64,000 nucleotides of DNA. Origin: Capitulum mitella. Lineage: Eukaryota; Arthropoda; Thecostraca; Pollicipedomorpha; Pollicipedidae. The position numbers were made by a program, and so were the translations under genes. The stretch is from positions 11,720,393 through 11,784,392 of the forward strand of contig CP099851.1 of NCBI GenBank assembly GCA_030062745.1. Reading direction: 5' to 3'. How positions within the stretch are numbered: the stretch's first letter is position 1; each line of letters begins with the position of its first letter. Positions 14,928 to 27,100 of the stretch are shown one piece after another. The notes beneath the pieces were generated by a model. That model did no database searches, had not been told where the DNA came from, and worked only from the letters and a program-made list of their open reading frames with translations.

Positions 14928-14961
14928 TTCCCCGTGCCTCTCCCTGAAGAGGCACGGGGAA
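14928..14961. other. Perfect 14-bp stem, 6-nt loop hairpin
   Basis: TTCCCCGTGCCTCT is followed by CCCTGA and the exact reverse complement AGAGGCACGGGGAA. It does not match the histone 3' stem-loop consensus, and the stem is short for a miRNA precursor. Confidence 0.6.
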
Positions 14962-15169
14962 TTGTGAAGTGACACAGGCATTGTCTTGTCTTGAGTATGA
15001 AGTCTTGGATCTGAAGAACGGATTTCTCTCAACAAAGCACGACTAAACTTTTGCTAAAACACATCGTCGCAGCTTTATCCATTTAGGCTAATCAATGTCA
15101 GTGCATCCAGCAGTAGCAAAAACAGAGCCTTGGTGAATCTTCAAATCTTTAAGAAACGGCTTGCGCAGA

Positions 15170-15210
15170 CTGAACACACGGGAGCCAGCCTCTGAACACA
15201 CGGGAGCCAG
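15170..15210. repeat. Short direct tandem duplication
   Basis: The 19-bp word CTGAACACACGGGAGCCAG occurs at 15170-15188 and again at 15192-15210. Confidence 0.85.
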
Positions 15211-16879
15211 TCTCGGACCACGAAACCCCATCGCAGCGAAGAAACCGGGAGAAACCTCTCATCATTCACGCTATCCGTGACCCCTGACTTTGGCCGTGGG
15301 AGCGGTGGCCAGTCAGCTGGCTTTAAGCCGCTCTCGGCCGGCGCCAGTGGCCCACAAACCGGCGACGAGGCGGCAGCTGGCTGACGGCGGCGGCCAGAGA
15401 CAGTGCGGCAGACGGCGCCGACGGATGTCGCCGACGGACGACGCCCAGCCGTCGGACGGCAGACCGACGGGTGGTGTTTGAGCAAGATGATTGACTGCAG
15501 GTTTTCGGCCGTTTCTGCCCAGCCAATTCCCATCGGCGCCATATTGAAATGCTTGCAGCACTGGTGCAGCCCGGGCCCCACCTTGGGGACAGAGGACAGC
15601 TATGGTGGGGATCAACGTCTGTTGACGAGAATTAATACTAAACCGCGCAGCTAATTTTGGCTGAGGGGAAGCAGGACCCTGTGGGGGTCCGCTGGGGTCC
15701 CAGGTGACATAGGTGCTACAAATGTGCGAATGTTTACTGAACATCCAAAACTCTGGACCGGTCTCCTTTGCGTCCGTGCAATGACGCAGTCAAAGGGGCA
15801 AAGGGGGGCCGCCCCCTCATAGGCCCGCGATTTTTGTCGTGAAAACCATTGCACATCGTTTTCCCAGCAGGCGGTTTCCGTAAAGTTTCAGTTCAAACTG
15901 CTCTGGGCCCCCCGTAAGAAAATCGTGACTGCGCCCCTGCGTCCGTGAGTCACTCCATGGGTACCGCTCTGGGACGGAGCACGCCAGGGAGAAGGGCAGG
16001 ACGTACCTCGGATTTTGGCCACTTTATTCTCAGGCTCCGGAAAGTCTTATTTATTTTCATTTCCGGTGCCTAAAGAAACGTTAAATTGTTCATTCCAAGG
16101 GGCATGGCCCCTTCCCCACGTCGACTACGTTCTTGCTGCCGTCGTGCAGCGGCTTGTTTCCGCCATTCTCGGCTGCTCCCACTCTCTGGCCGGCCGGGCC
16201 GTGCCGGCGGGATCGCCGTGTGCTCAGTGCTCCGTGCTCTGTGGCGGCGGCCGGTCAGCCGGCAGAAAAGTCAGCCGGACGCCGGCGGCCGCCGCAAAAA
16301 AACTGCCGGCGATGCCGTCTTTCAACAGGCTGGCCTTGCGGCCATTTTCTGGGGATAGAGTGACTTCATTTCGTTGTCGTTAAAGCCAAAACGTTGCTTT
16401 GGACCAGCTCATAGATGTCTGGTTGTCAATAGCAAGGAGGGGGGGGGGGCAAAGAAACGAGCAGTCGCTGAAGAATTCTAATTCTAAAGATGGTACCAAA
16501 AACCGTTGGTTGTTAATTCTATTGCCGGAAATAAAAACAGTCACGTCACAATAAAGAATACGTAACAAATGTAAGTGTAATGAGCGGGTGTCCTGTTATC
16601 GCCGCCCCGGCGGCCGGCCACCGCCCCGGTTATGGCTGAGCCGCCGGCCGCTCCGCTGTCCTCAGGGTGTGGGTCTGAGAACTGGACTGGGCCCCAGGGC
16701 GCGGCAAAGTGTGGCGCCTCGCCGCTGTTCTCGTTTCTCTCGGCTCCGTGGGCCGTAGCCGAACCGATCTGCCGTGCACGGAAAGTGAAATTGGGGCCGC
16801 GCGGTGGCGGTTAGCGTTGCCGCGGAGGCGGCGGGTAACGCTGTCGGCCTCGCCCGGCCCGGCAGACCCGGCTCGGCGC

Positions 16880-17155
16880 GGATTCTGCCGTCGCGTTCGT
16901 CTCAAGCTCGCGGGACGGCGTTTTTAAGGCGGTGTCCAGCGGCGGCGCGGATTCTGCCGTCGCGTTCGTCTCGTGCTCGCGGGGCGGCGTTTTTAAGGCG
17001 GTGTCCAGCGGCGACGCGGATTCTGCCGTCACGTTCGTCTCGCGCTCGCGGGGCGGTGTTTTTAAGGCCGTGCCCAGCGGCGGCGCAGATTCTGCCGTCG
17101 CGTTCGTCTCGTGCTCGCGGGGCGGCGTTTTTAAGGCGGTGCCCGGCGGCGGCGC
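16880..17155. repeat. 69-bp minisatellite, four copies
   Basis: Copies begin at 16880, 16949, 17018 and 17087 with only scattered substitutions; a fifth diverges from 17156. Each unit contains TTCTGCCGTC, CTCGCGGG and TTTTTAAGG. Because 69 is a multiple of three, several frames stay open across the array and give internally repetitive, Arg- or Ala-rich translations that are probably not proteins. Confidence 0.95.
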
Positions 17156-20100
17156 GGGATCGCGCTGGCGGATGGGAAAGCCAGAGGTATGTGTGGCCGG
17201 TTTTTGCGGCGGGTTCAACGCGCCGTCCGGTCCCAGCTGGGCTGGCCGGCGGCAGACAGCGGAGACGGTGGCCATCTGAGCGGCGCGCGGCACTGACGGC
17301 GTGTGGAAGGACCTGTGCCACGTGCGAATCTCTAGACATCAGAGAAAGGACTCAAACACGCTTGGGTTTGGAATAGCACCAATTGGGGAAATAACACCTG
17401 AATTTTGTCGTAAGCAGCTGAAGAGCAAAATGCAATAGACGAATTCTAGGAAGCATGTTCGATTGTAGATTTCACGAATAGAAAATAACAGTGCCATCGC
17501 CAAAGTAGCAGAATCCTGACCTTACGGCGGGTGGAAGGATCAGTGGTAAGGTGTAAGTTTCTTCTGGTGGATGCGAGGACAGGCGCTCAGGGCGGCGTGG
17601 ATGTTCGTCTGCTGAACGGGGGGAGTACCGACCTCTGGTTCAGAGCCTTCTCGGAGCCCACTCAGAGCCCACTCAGGGCCGTCAGCGGGGTTTGGCTTTA
17701 AGTGTTATGCACAGTGCAGGCTTTGGCTGGCACGGTGCGCCGTGCAGCGCGCAGACAAGCGTGCACTCGGTGCACGCGGTGAATACCTCGGATGCCGGGT
17801 TGTTGTTTGTCGTGGACTTCTTTTGGTCGCGTGAGCCGGATTACGCTAGGTGCAAAGCTCGCCGGGCAAACGACTTCTTATGTGGCCCGCCGAGCGCCGC
17901 GCACAGGAAGAGGACGTTATGCGACTGTTGCCCTTGACACTGAACACGCAGATGGTTTCTGCGATTTACGCAGTTCTTTTGGTTTGGAAACGGGATGGAC
18001 GAAGGGTTTGTATATTGACTTTTAAAAAATGTCGATGTAGCGAAGGGAGTGCGTCGAAAGGGAAGGATTATTTTCCTGCTTCTATACGACGTGTCGGACA
18101 AGATTCTCGGATCTTGTATTTTAATTGCTTGCTGCCGGGATGTTTTTTTTTCTTTCTTTCCAGGACAAAAACTCGGGGACCAAGAGATAACATCTGAAAC
18201 ACAGAGTATTATTTTATCCCTGAGTAAAAAGCACCGTGCAGCCTCATAAATGCCAGAAGGCCTCATCCATGGGTGTGACGACGGGGGAGGGTGAACATGT
18301 TCCCTCCAGTTTGGGAAAATGGGCTGTTGCCTTTCCCCCAGTTTTGTTCGGAAAGTGAATGTTTGTCGCCATTCCCCGGTGACAAATATGGTTTGGGCCA
18401 GGTTATTCCCCAGATTCTGGTTTGTCCCCCCCCCCCAGTTCCTGGGATGTACCTACGTGGATTCACCCATGGCCCTATCGTCTGTAAAACACCAGATGAT
18501 GTCGGGTCCATGATTATCTTCATCTGTGCAGGCCCCGCCCCCTCCCCGAAGACCGGTGGACCCTGTCGTGTGGGCGGCCGCCCGGGGCGAGATACGCATT
18601 GTTCGGTCTACTGTGACCGTGGGCGGGGGGGGGCGGCAGTCACCCATCGGCACCGTGGGCGGGGACGGTGGGGTAGCAGCAGGTGCGTGGGGCCATCGCC
18701 CAAATTGACCCGTTTTGGAGGGCGTTGGCTTTTGACGGATCGGGAGGGGAGGTGGAAACTAGGAGTGGAAAACGGAAAGTTCACACGGCAAACAAAACAT
18801 TTATAACTGAAGAGCTCAGGAGCGGTGGAGCCTCTGTGGAGAGGGAAAGAGAGAGGGGAAGGAGCAGACGTGATTTTTACCCCATGTCCTTCCATGCAAC
18901 GCCGTAAGGGCTTAATGCTAAATGTTGTCCAAAGTGGGGGGCAGTGCCCCCCCCCCCCGGTTCCAACAATCCTGGAAAAGTTCCACTGTTTTGGCGAGAA
19001 GCTAAAATGAACCTAGTAGCCTCGCCAATGCGTCCTGCCGAACGTAATCGGCGCAGCTGGAACGTCGTATCAAATACAGCATCTGGACGAACACCCCGCG
19101 GCTGCTACCGTCCGCCGCTCCACCGTCAGCCTGCCTGTGCCGCTGCCGGCTGGCATTACGTCACGGAGGGCAGAGACCCGCCGACAACGACGGCCGTAGA
19201 CACGCGCGACCTTTTGCGTCGATTGACACCTGCCCTGCCCCGCGCTGCGCCACGTTGCGCCGACTACGCGCCGCTGGCCGCCGCGCGGCCGGCCGCCCCT
19301 GGCCTGCCGGCCACGTAACGGGAGGTCCGCTAGTGCCGGCCAGGACCGGCGCCGAGCCGGAGCAGGGGTCCCGTTAGATCGCAGCCGAGCAGCTCGGCGC
19401 GCCCGCGCCGTCGCGTCCGTGTAAACCGAGCGCGGCGCATCGAGCATACCGTCTCACCAGGCGCAGCGAGGACCGGAATAGACCTGGTCCGGCGCCGATC
19501 GGTCATCGGCGGCGGTGTAATGGCAGCCTGTCCGAGTCGCCGGCCTGTCCGGACGGCGGCGCGTCGGGAAACGCCGCGCCGTCTTATGAATGAACGAAAA
19601 CGGCGCTCCATCAGCGCGCGCCGACGAAAGCGACGCGGCCGCGGCGGGTCGACCTCCGACCTCTGACCCGGCGCTGAAAGGGAACTCGCGGCGAGCGAGC
19701 GGCGCTGACCGCGAGACAGGAGACGGCTACTGCGGTCTCTGCAGCGGCGAGAGGGCGACGCGAGGCACCTCCACTCGGGAGATACTCGCCAGACGTCACG
19801 TGCTCCGCGTCCCCGCACCGAGCCGCGACCACGTGACTCGCTACCGGGTGGAAAGTGGTTCCGGCTGGAATGCGGCCGGGTCCGGGAGGATCCGCCGGCG
19901 GATCTCGGCCGGATCCGGGCGGATACCGCTCCCGCCACCCAGTGACCCGGTGTGGCACGGATGAGGCATGAGTCACCAGCGACAGGCCCCGCACCGTCAG
20001 CGCTTGTCCTGCTCGGATCTCGTCCGGCCCGGGGCGTTTCCGCCTGACGCACCTGGACATCCGACGCCCCGAGGCGGTGCGGGTGACCGACTTAAGTGCC

Positions 20101-21020
20101 GAGCTGGGTTACTTCAGTGTGACCGGCCTGGCACGGCGCAGTTCGAGGAGCGCAGCGTGGTTAGTGTGGCTTGTGGTTAAATAAGGGCTGCGGTGCCGAG
20201 GTTTGTGCGTCGATATGCCGTTTCCCTTCCATCTTTGAATATGTTGTCGGCCGTAGGCAGTGATGGAAAAACCGTCGTTTTCTGTTGTCAAGGAGCACCA
20301 GAAAATTTGCAGTCCAAGGAAAATTTTGTACTCCTAAATGGCCATTTGCCCCTCCCCCAACAGACAGGGGTATTCCTACCCAACCAAAGTTTGAAGTTGC
20401 CCAGCGTCTCCCCCCCCCGTTATGGTTTACCATTCATACTCCGCCGCTGAAGTACACTCCGAACCCATGGCCAGCTGCCTTCCCTCCCCCCCGTCAACGA
20501 TTCCGCTGACCTACCACAGACCCAGGAAACTGGTTTGTCCCCCCCAAATGGAGCCACCGGATCCGCCCCTGCTGGCCACATAGGCTTGCAGAACAACTAG
20601 TTCATGTTTCTCTCATAAACGCCTTACATTTTATACTCCAAAAGGGAATTTGTACTCCTGCACCAGGAAGAAAAACCAGGTTTCCAACAATGGTCGTAGG
20701 TTTCAGGTCGCTCTAACTGCATATCCGCAAGACCTTGTAGCACGTCCGAAATCTGCAGCAGGCCGGTCTGCTGGAGCTGTTTTGTTCTGCCTGTTTGTCT
20801 GTCGGCTAGTGCAGGCCGTTTATTGTTGTTCTGTCGGCTGTACCGATGGCTGGGGCCGGAAAGCGATGCTCCCTTCGGCCCCAATGACCGCTTCAACCTG
20901 GGCCACCTGCTACCCAGCCTTTCTGTCAGAGGCTCGGCCGCCGCGCCGGCGGGCCGTCTCTGCTTGACGTCATCAGCGGTCTCCGCTCAGCGCCGGCTGA
21001 CCCGCCTCCTTCTGCCGCAG

Positions 21021-21136
21021 GAGCTCTCCGGAGACGCTGCGGGCCAGACCGGCCGGTCCGGCTCCCGGCTAGAAGGCCGACCGGTGCAAGATGGCCGCCG
21101 GTGGCCGCCTGCTCGCCGCCCTCCTCCTCTGTGCAG
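21021..21136 (+). CDS. Receptor phosphatase exon 1 (5' UTR end plus signal peptide)
   Basis: A possible acceptor (TTCTGCCGCAG, AG at 21019-21020) opens this exon. The coding part is 21091-21136, with the ATG in a strong context (A at -3, G at +4) and an in-frame TAG eight codons before it. It encodes [15 protein letters not shown] and one more base, then a GTATGT donor. The hydrophobic core continues in the next exon, which accepts exactly this phase. Confidence 0.75.
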
Positions 21137-24100
21137 GTATGTGCCGGCGAAACCGGCCGCGGGTCTGGTGGCCGACGTCCTGGGCTTTCTGTTGCGTTGG
21201 TCCGCCGTGTTTGCATTGAACGCTGTGTATTCGTCTTGCCGTTGTCGGTTGCGGACGACAACTAGAACAAGAAGAATGTGTCCTTTGTCTTTGCCAGATA
21301 CGTGCATCCGTTTTTCTGTTCTCGTGTCCCAATTATTGATATTCTAAGCCACTAGACAGAAATATCAGCAAAGCCTTTCCCCGAGAATACCCTACTTATC
21401 GAAGTACAAACTCATAATGCCGAGTAGAAATTCAGCCCATTACATGCATTGGGTATAAGTCGGCGACGTATTATGGCAGCGAAATGAACCTCAGTCACAT
21501 TTTAGTGGCATTCACGTAAGAATCCATGTGCCTGTAAGAGAAACAAAAGCAGACCAGTGAACTCGTGAAATAGACCACGGAAACAAAGGCTTGGTTTCAG
21601 CCGAAATCCGCACCACCGAACAAGTCATGGCCAGAGGAGCGTTGCACACCGTGAACTAATGTTGTGGTCAGGCATGTATTCTGGGAACCGTATCAAACCA
21701 GTGGCGGGAACCGATTCACATACAAATCAGCGCCTTCGAAGCAGTGGAACGTCGTTCAGCCCAGCTCCACATGAGACCGCCCTTATTCACGGCAGTTGCC
21801 AACCCTCGCCTCAGGAAATGCCTCCACCCTCACTGGAGTCCGGTTTGGTCGGCGCTGAATCACCTTTGGCCACTTCCGTCGGTGACTTTTTCAGGAGTGG
21901 CGCAGCGTGCGGTGTGGGACGGATGTACGCCACTTTCTCGCCATTGACCGCCGGCGACACAGCGGGCGCATCAGCCGCGTCAGTCATCAGGGCTGGGCTT
22001 AAACCGATCGAAAGTATTCGACATATCAACCCCTGTGGCATCTCTTTGTTCTTCCGCCCTGAAGGAACCGCGCGGTGCGGAATGCAGTGGACGAGAATCA
22101 TGTTCTGTTTTAATGGCGCGAGCCTGGCGTTGCACGTTCCTGATCCGCGCTCTTCTGGCTGCCGTACTTCAACGGCCTTTTTGCATACTGTTTGCAGAAG
22201 TGAGGGCCTGGAAAACGAACCAGTGTGTACCGTGCATTTTCAGGCATTTAAAAATGCGCTTGTCCTGAAACCTGACACCTTCCGCAACTTCCAGTTTTTA
22301 AGCCACTCAGAGTGTATTAGGTACATGCGTTGTTCACGTTGTTTAATCAGAGAGCGAAACTAATCTTTCCGCTTTTGTATTTAGTAGCAGTTTCCCGCTA
22401 TTGAGGATAACAATGGGTCTCATTTTCCGTAGATTTAGGTCTCTTCGCATTGACACTCACCATTGAACCGTGCAGTGTGTTAGGTAAATGCGTTGTTCAC
22501 GTTGTTTAATCAGAAAGCGTAGCTGATCTTTCCACTTTTGTATTTAGTAGCAGTTCCCTACTATTGAGGAAAACAGTGGGTTTGGTCTTCCGTAGATGTA
22601 GGTCTCGTTGCGTTGACACTCACCATTCTTTATGGGAAGGACGCACCTGTAAGGTGGGGAATATTCGCATTGAGATGTGACATAGGACCGGAGAGCCATT
22701 TCCAAATGCGTCTCCGAAGATCATGGGAGGAACTTTTATGGAACACAGGATGCATGTTCATCCCCATATTAACGAATAAATTGGCATTACGATTAGGACC
22801 ATGATGTGGCGTATGGAAAATGTGGTGCAAAATTGCATTTGCATTCCCATGAATTTGGAAAAAGTTCCACCCCTTGTGTGATGGAGATCCGTCTTGTGTC
22901 CAGCCTTGCTTGTATGCATACAGCAACTTTGTGCCTAATTCAGACGATCAGCTGACAAGCCCAATGGCTGGCCATTAATATATTTGGGAACTCGTGAAGT
23001 TCTGATGTTTAAGTAACACACGCGAGCGCAGACAGTAACGCCGAAAACCGGAACAGCTGCAAATGCCGTGGGAATGTGAAAAAAATGGCCGCCCACGGTG
23101 CTCCTTTTAGCGAATTTAGCGCTGGCGAGTTTTGCTTTACGGCTCAGTAAACGTTTTCACTGCGTGCAGTTTCGGCATAACTAGTGGTAAAATCAGTCCA
23201 GAGAGAAAGTGGCGTCATCTGTCCGCATAGCCATCTGTGTGCACACGGAATACCCAGTCAAGCAGTGTCCGATTTAAAAACGAGTTTATTGTCGGAAGAA
23301 CTTGTTTTACTGGTTGCAGATACGGTGGTATCAAGCCCTTAATATAAAGTCATCACTCATTTGACTTCGTTATCGATTGCAAGAAAGTCAGACGACGGGC
23401 ATGTTTGCGTCCTCTCCATGTGCACTGTGCAGCTTCGGCCTTCATCAGTAATGACAGACGACAGCATGCAAATGGCTGACATCACCAACCCATGCCGTTA
23501 CTTGATTAGCGTGCTGTGCATAACCCTGGGCCGGTGCAGGCTGTGGACAGCGCTGTGTGGTCCGCCAGCTGTGGACGATGGTCGGCCTGGCCAGGAGCTG
23601 TGTGCTGTGGACAGCGCTGTAAGGTGTGGCAGCTGTGTGCCCTGAGTGCGGTGGTCGGCCCGGCCAGGAGCTGTGTGCTGTGGACAGCGCTGTGTGGTCC
23701 GCCTCCCTGTGGACGGCGGTGGGCCCGGCCAGGAGCTGTGTGCTGTGAGGAGCCGCCGGCCGGCCAGCCCGCGGCGCTGTGTGCTGTGAGAGCCCGCGGC
23801 GCTGTGGCCTCCATACCGTGGCGTGGGAATGGGCGCAGGTTTCGATTTCTTTCTGCCGGTCGGCTCCCAGTTCGGCGCTTCTCCGGGGACTGCCGGGAGT
23901 CGAGCCAGGTGGGTAAAAAAAGCCCAGAGCAGTCCAGTTGTCGCCTGCACGTGCCGGATAAAATCGGCTATACTGTGGCGGTGAAGGCTGCCTGGTCGGC
24001 TTCAAATTAAGTGTGTATATCAGTACACTGTTTGTGATTTCAGACTGCTGTGATGTAGGGCGTGGTGTAATTACGTCTGGGCTGACCGCTTGTCATTCGT

Positions 24101-27100
24101 GCATATGGCTGCTGTTCCGAGTCTTTTGAGAGGGGAAACAACGCTTTGAGAAGCCGTGCACGCCCAGACGAGGTCACGGGGTCAGGGTAGCGCCCGTCTG
24201 CGGGTCACGGGGTTAGATTAGCGTTGTCTGCGGTTGGCGCGTGCGAAGCTGCCCGACAGCCCCTCAACATGACGTTACAGGTCCGGTATTACAGGGCCAT
24301 GCCGTGCCACAGGCATCAGCCGTTACGTGACGACTAATGCCCACGGATGTGTCACTGGAAATAGGCGGGTTATTTCGGTCAGAGTGGCAGTGACTAATGC
24401 GTCATACTCGAGAAGTCTTCTTACTCTAAAGCAGACTTTGGTTGCCCATGCCGCCAGTGTCTGACAGGCCAAGCAGCTGGGTATCCTCCACGTCGGGCGG
24501 GAGGGCCCTGCTGAGCCGCACGTGCTGTTTTATCGGGCGTTGGAGAACCGCAGGCCCGGTACAGGTGTGGCAGGCCAATGGCCACCTGCCGGTTGGCCGA
24601 TTGAAGCTGTAGTCGTGGCGCTTTGCGTGCGAACGCCAACCACTTTTTCCGTTCAGGTTAGCTTGTTGGCCAGCGCATTTTTGAAGACTGATGCAGAGAA
24701 GTGCAGTTTTTCCGAAATGCGTAGTTTTATGCCTAAAGAGATGCTATGGATTCCGTCCCCTGGGTCTGCATCCATCACGTTTTTCGCGTGTGCCAGCACA
24801 TGCATACCACGATGGGTGCCGATAAAAGCGATTTGCTTGCCTCAGTTCTTCACTCGATCGTGCACACGCTAAGATGAGCCCCACTCCGTCCGGATGTCAG
24901 CTGTGCATGATACGTGCCCGAGTGGGCATCGGGCGCCGTTGAAAGGCGTCATCGCTCTGGCAAACGCAATTTTTTCGAGGTCAGCGGAAACAGCTGACGT
25001 CATCTGGCCGTGCAGTAGCTGGAGCCAGAGAGAGGGGATGCGAGGGGGAGGGGAGGGGCGCATTCGATGAGAGAGGAAGGTGGCGGTCGAGGACCAGGGT
25101 TATGAATGGGTGAAACGAACATGTGAAAGGGGCTGCACGCGCTCCTCGATTTTGACGAAGAAGTAGCATTGCCCATGTGACGCTATAAGGAAAGAGCTGC
25201 CCTCAAAATGGCAACGCATAACCGGGATGCAATTCGCATCCCCGTTATTTTATGAAGTTCCACCCTTCGGGCTGAGTTACGAGTGAAATCGAGGGAACGC
25301 ACCGCGATGAATTATTGAAACCCTTTTTAAGTTTGCAGCTGCCTGGTCGGCACTTTTAAGGAACTCACTTCTAGTAGTTTCCTGCCTGGCCCAATTTGTG
25401 ACTCATGTGTTCCCTCATTGCAGTTTTCGTGAGGGTTACCTCGTAAAAATATACAGGTATTGGTACAGTCTACCCGCACGCCACAATCATTGCATTGTGG
25501 TGATTTTTAGGCGGACATTTTACCCGGCCGAGTGCGCGACAAGCCCAGTTCAAACGTTACACGCACGATCGGCCATCTAGAAACACAGTCATTGTCATGT
25601 ATGTTGAATGTCGATGGTTTGAATGTACAGTTAGACGTCGCACTGGGCTTGCATTTAGAAAGGTCGTTGCGGGAAGTGCAAGCTAGTCGGGAATGGGCCT
25701 TCTAGGACCATACCTATTTCGGCACGCTGACTACAATCGCTGTGAAACCACCAGTTGACATCAGAATCGTGTGGTTGTCTTGTGCACCTTAAACATCCAT
25801 TCAGAAACTGTTTCGTGTCGAGCGTTGGATTTCCCACAGAACCTGTCAGCTGTGTTGACTTTTGGGCCCGCCTAGTCGTCATGTTACCGCACACCGTCGA
25901 GACTGGACCTGCTGTGTTTGATTGATGTCGACATGAATTCCGTCACCGTCACCCGGCCTGTTTGTTCTCGATGCACCGCGTACAGCCGCGCGTACACGCC
26001 TCACTTGCGGCGCGCGCCATTGTCCTTCACACGCGCCACTTTGTTCGCTGAAAACAACGCTGGTCGTCAATACATCGATGGGGCGGATGAATCGTACAGT
26101 GGGTGTCACGCGATGCGTGCCGGCGGCCGTCACGGCTGTGGTGGCATGCGATGGGGAGAACCGCCGCGTCCGTGGCGTCGACGCCCGTACCAGCTTACGC
26201 CCAGCTCTGTGCCGCCACGCCGCTGGTTTGTATCAGATGTGGTCGGAGTGGCGAGCCAGGTTCGGCTTGTTTGGTAGTTGTCCTCGCCGAGGGATCGAAG
26301 TTTTTTGCTGACGCAACGAAAGGAAGAGGTGGCACGTTGACCTTGGCATTAGTGACCATGTAGGAATACGAAGTCTGGTGTTGATTCCGTACCCAGACAT
26401 TGCGCGCCCCCGAAGCCCAAGGTCAGGACAGTAAGCTGACACCTGATACCTGCGGCATGTCCTACTTTTTAAACTTTCGTTACTGGTCGTGACTGCGACG
26501 TCTGCTCGTGTTCTGCTCGTCTGCTCGTCTCGTCTGCGACGTCTGCTCGCGTTCGCGGCCGCAGCCGTCGCCGGTCTGAACAGCTGCGTTTCGACGCCGA
26601 AATCGGCGGTGCGCGCTCTTACTTCCACGGACTCACAAAACTGGCGCCCGAGCGACTGACTCTGGGACTGAGCCGCAGGCCGCTGCTGCTGCGTTGAATG
26701 TTTGGGGCACCCGAAAGGATTGAGTCACTCCCACCAGATGTTTACCAGTTCAGACTGTCGCTGACACTGGCACTGGTATCGCTTACGTCAGTGCTGAGCT
26801 GCTGATGTAAGTAGCGGTGTTGGACGCTGGCGCTCCTAACGGCTGGCCTCGTTCCCAGCAGTACCCTGTCGCAGTGCGTGTGACAGCCGTGTGAATGTTG
26901 CTGCAGTGCTGGCCGTCTGCTGGGCCCAGACCTCTCCACGGAGCCGACGTCGGCGGCCGACAGCTTCCACGGCCTCCGCCACCTCCGTCGCCGCTCCAGA
27001 CCCGACTCTGGCCGGCACGGAGCTGACGAGGCGCTTCCTGTCCGAGGAGCAGCACCAGCTGCTGACCAGCCCCAGCTTCGGCCAGCGGCTGACGACGCGG

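Larger units (their letters stand above)
13481..21020. other. No recognisable coding gene; repeats and CpG-rich patches
   Basis: No coding exon was recognised. The region carries a 14-bp hairpin (14928-14961), a 22-bp-offset tandem duplication (15170-15210), a 69-bp tandem array (16880-17155), C- or G-homopolymer-rich low-complexity patches (18.3-18.7, 18.94-18.96, 20.4-20.55 kb) and a CpG-rich block (about 19.1-20.05 kb). It may be intergenic, or a long 5' intron of the phosphatase gene. Confidence 0.45.
21137..26906 (+). other. Receptor phosphatase intron 1 (5.8 kb)
   Basis: This intron splits the signal peptide. It starts GTATGT and ends TTGCTGCAG. It contains a 163-bp tandem duplication (22312-22629) and a 65-73-bp minisatellite (about 23530-23760). 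A 234-codon open frame at 21659-22363 shows no family-like features. Confidence 0.65.

Noticed and set aside
14928..14961. Histone mRNA 3' stem-loop
   Set aside because: The stem and loop sequences do not match the conserved histone element and no histone gene is adjacent.
21659..22363. 234-codon open frame inside phosphatase intron 1
   Set aside because: There is no recognisable domain, no convincing splice context and mixed composition; it is likely chance.
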